Source: Periplaneta americana (Eukaryota > Arthropoda > Insecta > Blattodea > Blattidae). Taken from it: DNA of 64,000 nt. This document shows positions 60,514 to 64,000 of this stretch, piece by piece (positions within the stretch are counted from its first letter, which is position 1; each line of letters opens with the position of its first letter). A program made the translations under genes and the position numbers. The notes beneath the pieces are model-generated. The model made no database searches. It had not been told where the DNA came from and saw nothing but the letters and a program-made list of their open reading frames with translations. The DNA is taken from the NCBI RefSeq assembly GCF_040183065.1, contig NW_027185566.1:434001-498000 (forward strand), read 5' to 3'.

Positions 60514-61236
60514 ACGGAAATTTTCTCCTAGATAGACCTGTCGTACTCCTTCATCTTGTGTTATTTCTTCTGGAGAACCCTGTGCAAAGATTTTTCCATC
60601 TACTAAAATAGCGGCATGGTCAGTAATCTTTAATGTTTCTCTAACGTTGTGGTCCGTAATAATAATACCCACTTTAAATTCTCTAACAAGTTTCATAATA
60701 ATATGTTGAATGTCAATAATCGTAATGGGGTCTATTCCTGAAAAAGGTTCATCTAGAAGAAGAAGTTTTGGACTAGTTGCCAATGCTCTGGCTATTTCTA
60801 CCCGTCTACGCTCCCCACCAGAAAGACTAAATCCATAGTTATTTCTGATCTGACCAATATTTAAAAATTCCAAAAGCTCTTCCAGTCTTATTTTTTCTTC
60901 TTTGGGTGTAAGTTTTTGTAGTTCTATAATAGCTTTTAAATTATCCTCTACCGTAAGTTTTCTAAAGATAGAACTTTCTTGTGGTAGATAATTAATACCG
61001 AGCAAAGCACGACGATACATAGGGTAATTGGTAATATCTTTTTCTTCATAATAGATTTTTCCTTGATTAGGTTTTTCTATTCCTACAATCATATAAAAAG
61101 TGGTTGTTTTACCTGCCCCATTGGGACCTAAAAGCCCAAAAACCTCATTAGACTGTATCTTTAGTGAAACGCCTTTCACGACCTGTTTTTTCCCATACTG
61201 TTTATAAACATCTTCTACTCTTAAAAGTTCTCCCAC
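60505..61236 (-). CDS. lptB: Lipopolysaccharide export ABC transporter ATP-binding protein LptB
   Basis: 243 residues. Walker A GPNGAGKTTTFYM, Q-loop NYLPQESSIFRKLTVEDNL, signature LSGGERRRVEIARAL, Walker B LLLLDEPFSGIDP and the H-loop ITDHNVRETL match LptB exactly, including the YLPQE and FSGIDP forms. It powers extraction of LPS or a related glycolipid from the inner membrane with LptFG. lptF and lptG are not in the window. Its ATG is immediately after the lptA-like gene stop. Confidence 0.95.
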   Translation of the reverse strand: MGELLRVEDVYKQYGKKQVVKGVSLKIQSNEVFGLLGPNGAGKTTTFYMIVGIEKPNQGKIYYEEKDITNYPMYRRALLGINYLPQESSIFRKLTVEDNLKAIIELQKLTPKEEKIRLEELLEFLNIGQIRNNYGFSLSGGERRRVEIARALATSPKLLLLDEPFSGIDPITIIDIQHIIMKLVREFKVGIIITDHNVRETLKITDHAAILVDGKIFAQGSPEEITQDEGVRQVYLGENFRLD

Positions 61237-62436
61237 CTATAACTCCCCTTCCACCTGAATTCCTCCTAGACCATCTAAAGGAGAAGATCCTTGCACTTGT
61301 CCTATAAACCTAATAGATAAATCATTGTTATTCAAGTAAATAGTTTGAGCTGTATAATGACTTTGGTCTTTAGTATAACTAGCATTTCCTCTTAATGTGA
61401 AAATCTTCGTTCTATCATCGTATGTAGCTACATCACTGGTAAATACTCTATTTTTATCTATCAGTTTAACATTATTATAAAAATAAGATTTTCTTTCTTT
61501 TTCCATAATATCCATTAGGTCACATTTAACCTCTAACCCATTGTCGCTTCCTTTTAGGTAGACGTTATCGAGCAGTTCTGTATAGTTTTTTTCTGGATCT
61601 ACCAAGATTTGTCGACTTGTTCCAACAAAAGACTGATAGTTAATCTTTATATTTTTTTCAAAAATGTAAATTAAGTGGGGTTTTATGTCCTGCTTATCTT
61701 TTTTTTCTGTAGTTCGTAGACGATCTGAAAAAATTTTAGCAATATCTCCGATATATTGGACATTTTTATCCATATTCAAATATTTAGTATGAATATCGTA
61801 ATTTCCTGTTGATGCACTTAAAAAGTGGTTTTGATCATCTGAAATATTGACGCTATTGTGAAACAGAAGTTTTTGAGAAGCTTGTAATAGAACAATATCT
61901 TTAGATTGGATTTGAGTATTTTCTTCCTTGTCTTCTATTTTAGAAGTTCCCATAAAGAATACTTTATTTTCAAGTTGGTTGTAAATAATTTCGTCTTTTG
62001 CTGTTGCTTTGATTGATTGTTCTGTTAAAACGGGATCTCCTTGAAAATGAATAATTTTTTTGCTGTTCACTCCATCTCGAATAATCATTTTTTGTGATTC
62101 CATATTTCTTTCATTTTTTTGGTCATGAACTAAAACTTTTCCTTTGGGCGTATGGACGGTAGTAATTTTTCCTTCTCGTTTCAAAAATTCTGCAGAGACA
62201 TCAATATTATCCTGTTTTAAATTCAACTGGACATGCCCTTGGGCTTGAATATTTTTTTTTGTATACTCTAGTTGTTCTGCCGTAAGATGAAGATGGGGAG
62301 AATCTAATTGAACATTTCCATTAAATATAAACCTTTGTTGACTATACTTAACATAAGTACTATCTGCGGTAATATGACTGGCTGAAAAAACTCTAATTAC
62401 AAGAAATAAACAAACAATAAAAAAAGATTTTTTCAT
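61237..62436 (-). CDS. lptA: LptA/OstA-family periplasmic LPS bridge protein
   Basis: 399 residues with a signal peptide (MKKSFFIVCLFLVIRVFSA). It is built of the OstA beta-jelly-roll repeats: FNGNVQLDSPHLHLTAEQLEYTKKNIQAQGHVQLN at the start and repeated XxxGxVxL..xxxxxxAxxxxY strands later (for example HNSVNISDDQNHFLSASTGNYDIHTKYLNMDKNVQYIG; FTLRGNASYTKDQSHYTAQTIYL). It is roughly twice the length of E. coli LptA, so more repeat copies form the bridge between membranes. Located between lptC-like and lptB genes; overlaps the upstream gene by 4 bases. Confidence 0.85.
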   Translation of the reverse strand: MKKSFFIVCLFLVIRVFSASHITADSTYVKYSQQRFIFNGNVQLDSPHLHLTAEQLEYTKKNIQAQGHVQLNLKQDNIDVSAEFLKREGKITTVHTPKGKVLVHDQKNERNMESQKMIIRDGVNSKKIIHFQGDPVLTEQSIKATAKDEIIYNQLENKVFFMGTSKIEDKEENTQIQSKDIVLLQASQKLLFHNSVNISDDQNHFLSASTGNYDIHTKYLNMDKNVQYIGDIAKIFSDRLRTTEKKDKQDIKPHLIYIFEKNIKINYQSFVGTSRQILVDPEKNYTELLDNVYLKGSDNGLEVKCDLMDIMEKERKSYFYNNVKLIDKNRVFTSDVATYDDRTKIFTLRGNASYTKDQSHYTAQTIYLNNNDLSIRFIGQVQGSSPLDGLGGIQVEGEL

Positions 62437-63041
62437 AAATCATCCTGTAAATCCAAAGTTACATGATTCATTGTAAAAAATTGAGATTTATAATCCAAAA
62501 ATAACTGAGACCCCTTGAGAATATCTCCCGTTTTATTCTTCATAGTATGAGTAGAAGTTTCTGGAGAATTGAGAAGATTCTCTTTAGATCGCCAACGCAC
62601 CACACTGGAAAATAGGATGAAATCCAAATTTTGCACAGTGAAAGTAGCTTGATTAAATAAAAAATCAGAAAAAATTTTATCTGCATAAGCCTCTTTAGAG
62701 GTTAAGGCTAATAATTGCCGACCACTGTCAGTAATGATAGGGTTCTGAATCCAAAGCCCATCAAAATAAATACAGTACTTATCTTCTTTAACAAAATAGT
62801 TATCCCCATTGCAAACAAACATTTTGCTACTTTTCAAACCCATTTGCTTTTCAGCCCGTTCAAAATTAGCTATCCCTATTCCAGTTGCTTGAATAAACAA
62901 TTCTTGATTATTAAAAGTTGGAAATTCCAAATTTTCAGCGATAATAATATCTTTTTTCTTAACTTTTACTTCTTGTTCCGTAGTACAAGACGTCACAAGA
63001 AAAATATAAAAAAAAAAATACAAAAATTTTTTTTTAATCAT
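62433..63041 (-). CDS. lptC: LptC-like protein, probable lipoprotein
   Basis: 202 residues. The N-terminus KKKFLYFFFYIFLVTSC ends in a lipobox-like VTSC, unlike most LptC proteins, which keep an uncleaved anchor helix. The remainder is beta-rich (IFSDFLFNQATFTVQNLDFILFSSVVRW; NKTGDILKGSQLFLDYKSQFFTMNHVTLDLQDDL), with the repeated strand pattern of the OstA fold. Position directly before lptA and lptB supports the assignment more than sequence does. It shares a 4-base overlap with lptA. Confidence 0.65.
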   Translation of the reverse strand: MIKKKFLYFFFYIFLVTSCTTEQEVKVKKKDIIIAENLEFPTFNNQELFIQATGIGIANFERAEKQMGLKSSKMFVCNGDNYFVKEDKYCIYFDGLWIQNPIITDSGRQLLALTSKEAYADKIFSDFLFNQATFTVQNLDFILFSSVVRWRSKENLLNSPETSTHTMKNKTGDILKGSQLFLDYKSQFFTMNHVTLDLQDDL

Positions 63042-63056
63042 TCCACCTAAATAGAC

Positions 63057-63425
63057 CTAGTTATTATGGTTTTGATTAGATATTTTTTTTATCTTTGAAG
63101 ACAAATTCCTTACAAGTAAGCACAAAATAACAGTCAAAATTAAATTGAATAATACAAACAAAGATAGAACTGTAAAAAGAAATGTTCCTGTCTTAAAACT
63201 ATGAGAAATTGCACCAACTTGCGTTTCTATATTAGCTAAACTATTGTTAACACCAACAACTAGAGTGTCTAAGTACTCTTTACTGATCTCTTCATGTCGA
63301 GCTATATTATCTACCACAAGCTCCTGTCCATGTTGGTTGAAATACCAATAAAGTCCATAACCCACACCACATAGTATAACTATCAACACAACCAACCAAA
63401 AAATTCGCTTTAATACTTTCAGCAT
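63057..63425 (-). CDS. Small two-helix membrane protein
   Basis: 122 residues. A first helix (IFWLVVLIVILCGVGYGLYWYF), an extracytoplasmic loop of about 50 residues that could form a coiled coil (RHEEISKEYLDTLVVGVNNSLANIETQVGAISHSF), and a second helix (LFTVLSLFVLFNLILTVILCLLV) precede a short basic tail. It lies 15 bases upstream of the lptC-like gene and may be in the same transcript. Not recognised. Confidence 0.6.
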   Translation of the reverse strand: MLKVLKRIFWLVVLIVILCGVGYGLYWYFNQHGQELVVDNIARHEEISKEYLDTLVVGVNNSLANIETQVGAISHSFKTGTFLFTVLSLFVLFNLILTVILCLLVRNLSSKIKKISNQNHNN

Positions 63426-63493
63426 GAAAGTCTCCTTATCTTATCTAGTCATAAATTAATAATAATAAACTTAAAGACAAAAGTATAATTTCT

Positions 63494-64000
63494 TTACAGA
63501 ATATTTCCAAGAGCTAAACTCAATCTTGGATAAACAGTATGAATTTGTACCGTTACAGTATCCCAAAGATTAGGTTTTTTACTTGTATACCTCACTTTGC
63601 AAACAATTTGAGTTTCTTTGAGTTCTACTAAAAAATCTGAATCAGATAAACATTTAATGACAATACCTAAAAGGTCTTTTTCTTTTTGATATAAAGCTAG
63701 ATATTTTAATAAATAATACTTGTTTCTTTCATTTTCCAATATGTTTCCTACCTGTTTTTTAGATTCCTGAATAAGAATTTGTTCCGATAATTCTTCGACA
63801 GAGTAGAGTGAATCCAAGTGATTTAATGTCTGTTTAAGTTGTCTTTGATTAATAATATCGATATATCTCCTGATAGGAGACGTAATTTGAGTATAGTAAG
63901 GAAGACCTAAAGCAAAATGCCCTATATTTTCTGTATCCATATAAGATTTTGTCATAAACCGTCCTAGTTTCAAAAATTCAACTTTATCTTGAATATACCT
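63494..64000 (-). CDS. Ribonuclease R/II family exoribonuclease, 3' part
   Basis: The frame is open to the right edge, so only about 168 C-terminal residues are visible. HFALGLPYYTQITSPIRRYIDIINQRQLKQTL is the end of the RNB catalytic domain (the family pattern is HFxLxxxxYxHxTSPIRRYxDL), followed by NILENERNKYYLLKYLALYQKEKDLLGIVIKCLSDSDFLVELKETQIVCKV, an S1-like RNA-binding domain. These enzymes degrade structured RNA in the 3'-to-5' direction. The tail is short and lacks the long Lys-rich extension of RNase R, so RNase II-like or short R-like forms are both possible. Confidence 0.85.
   Translation of the reverse strand, partial: RYIQDKVEFLKLGRFMTKSYMDTENIGHFALGLPYYTQITSPIRRYIDIINQRQLKQTLNHLDSLYSVEELSEQILIQESKKQVGNILENERNKYYLLKYLALYQKEKDLLGIVIKCLSDSDFLVELKETQIVCKVRYTSKKPNLWDTVTVQIHTVYPRLSLALGNIL

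Overview
The window is a gene-dense, strongly AT-rich stretch of bacterial chromosome. The gene set points to a spirochaete with periplasmic flagella and a lipid outer membrane: fliE-fliF-fliG, fliO-fliP, a possible FlaA-like filament sheath protein, a methyl-accepting chemotaxis protein, LptA/LptB/LptC-type export genes and several lipoproteins. Rubredoxin, pyrKD (electron-transfer type dihydroorotate dehydrogenase), dxs and a lactate/2-hydroxyacid dehydrogenase fit an anaerobic or microaerophilic fermenter. A Brevinema- or Brachyspira-like lineage is my best guess, but no rRNA is present to prove it.

Layout. 0-4.7 kb: the end of a TPR-like gene, rubredoxin, a type I periplasmic binding protein, gatC, a GT-B-like transferase, a lipoprotein and a small unknown. 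4.7-10.3 kb (minus): fliE-fliF-fliG, class II aldolase and a membrane protein. 10.5-16.7 kb (mostly plus): priA, a thioredoxin-fold protein, rho and a DegT-like protein that lacks the PLP lysine. 16.7-30.3 kb (minus): secreted FlaA-like and E-set proteins, dxs, a PHP phosphoesterase, tRNA-Phe, a tandem pair of GT-C-like membrane proteins, pyrD/pyrK, two tRNA-Ile, an NtrC-type regulator, rsmD and two membrane proteins. 30.5-38.3 kb: rpmE, parA, two tandem paralogues built from a duplicated motif, tRNA-Asp, a SanA/YdcF protein, recF, and an MCP with a partner gene. 38.3-43.5 kb (minus): rpmF-plsX-fabH-fabD-fabG-fabF without acpP. 43.6-49.1 kb: YugP-type protease, a TPR protein, DUF1304, tRNA-Ser, a CTP-dependent lipid kinase-like protein, tRNA(CAU) and rlmE. 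49.1-56.7 kb (minus): gltS, dciA-like, gyrB, two membrane proteins and a NACHT/pentapeptide-repeat STAND protein. 57.1-64 kb: 2-hydroxyacid dehydrogenase, fliO-fliP, lptB-lptA-lptC and the end of an RNase R/II-type gene.

Most of this is housekeeping. Familiar operons are fragmented: fliEFG is followed by fba rather than fliHIJ, fliOP is not followed by fliQR, the fab operon lacks acpP, and recF is separated from dciA-gyrB. The items least explained by known families are the NACHT-pentapeptide STAND protein with its two membrane-protein neighbours, the tandem NGVP/FxPN two-repeat membrane proteins at 31.6-33.0 kb, and the DegT-fold protein without a catalytic lysine. I saw no insertion sequence, prophage, CRISPR array or rRNA gene.
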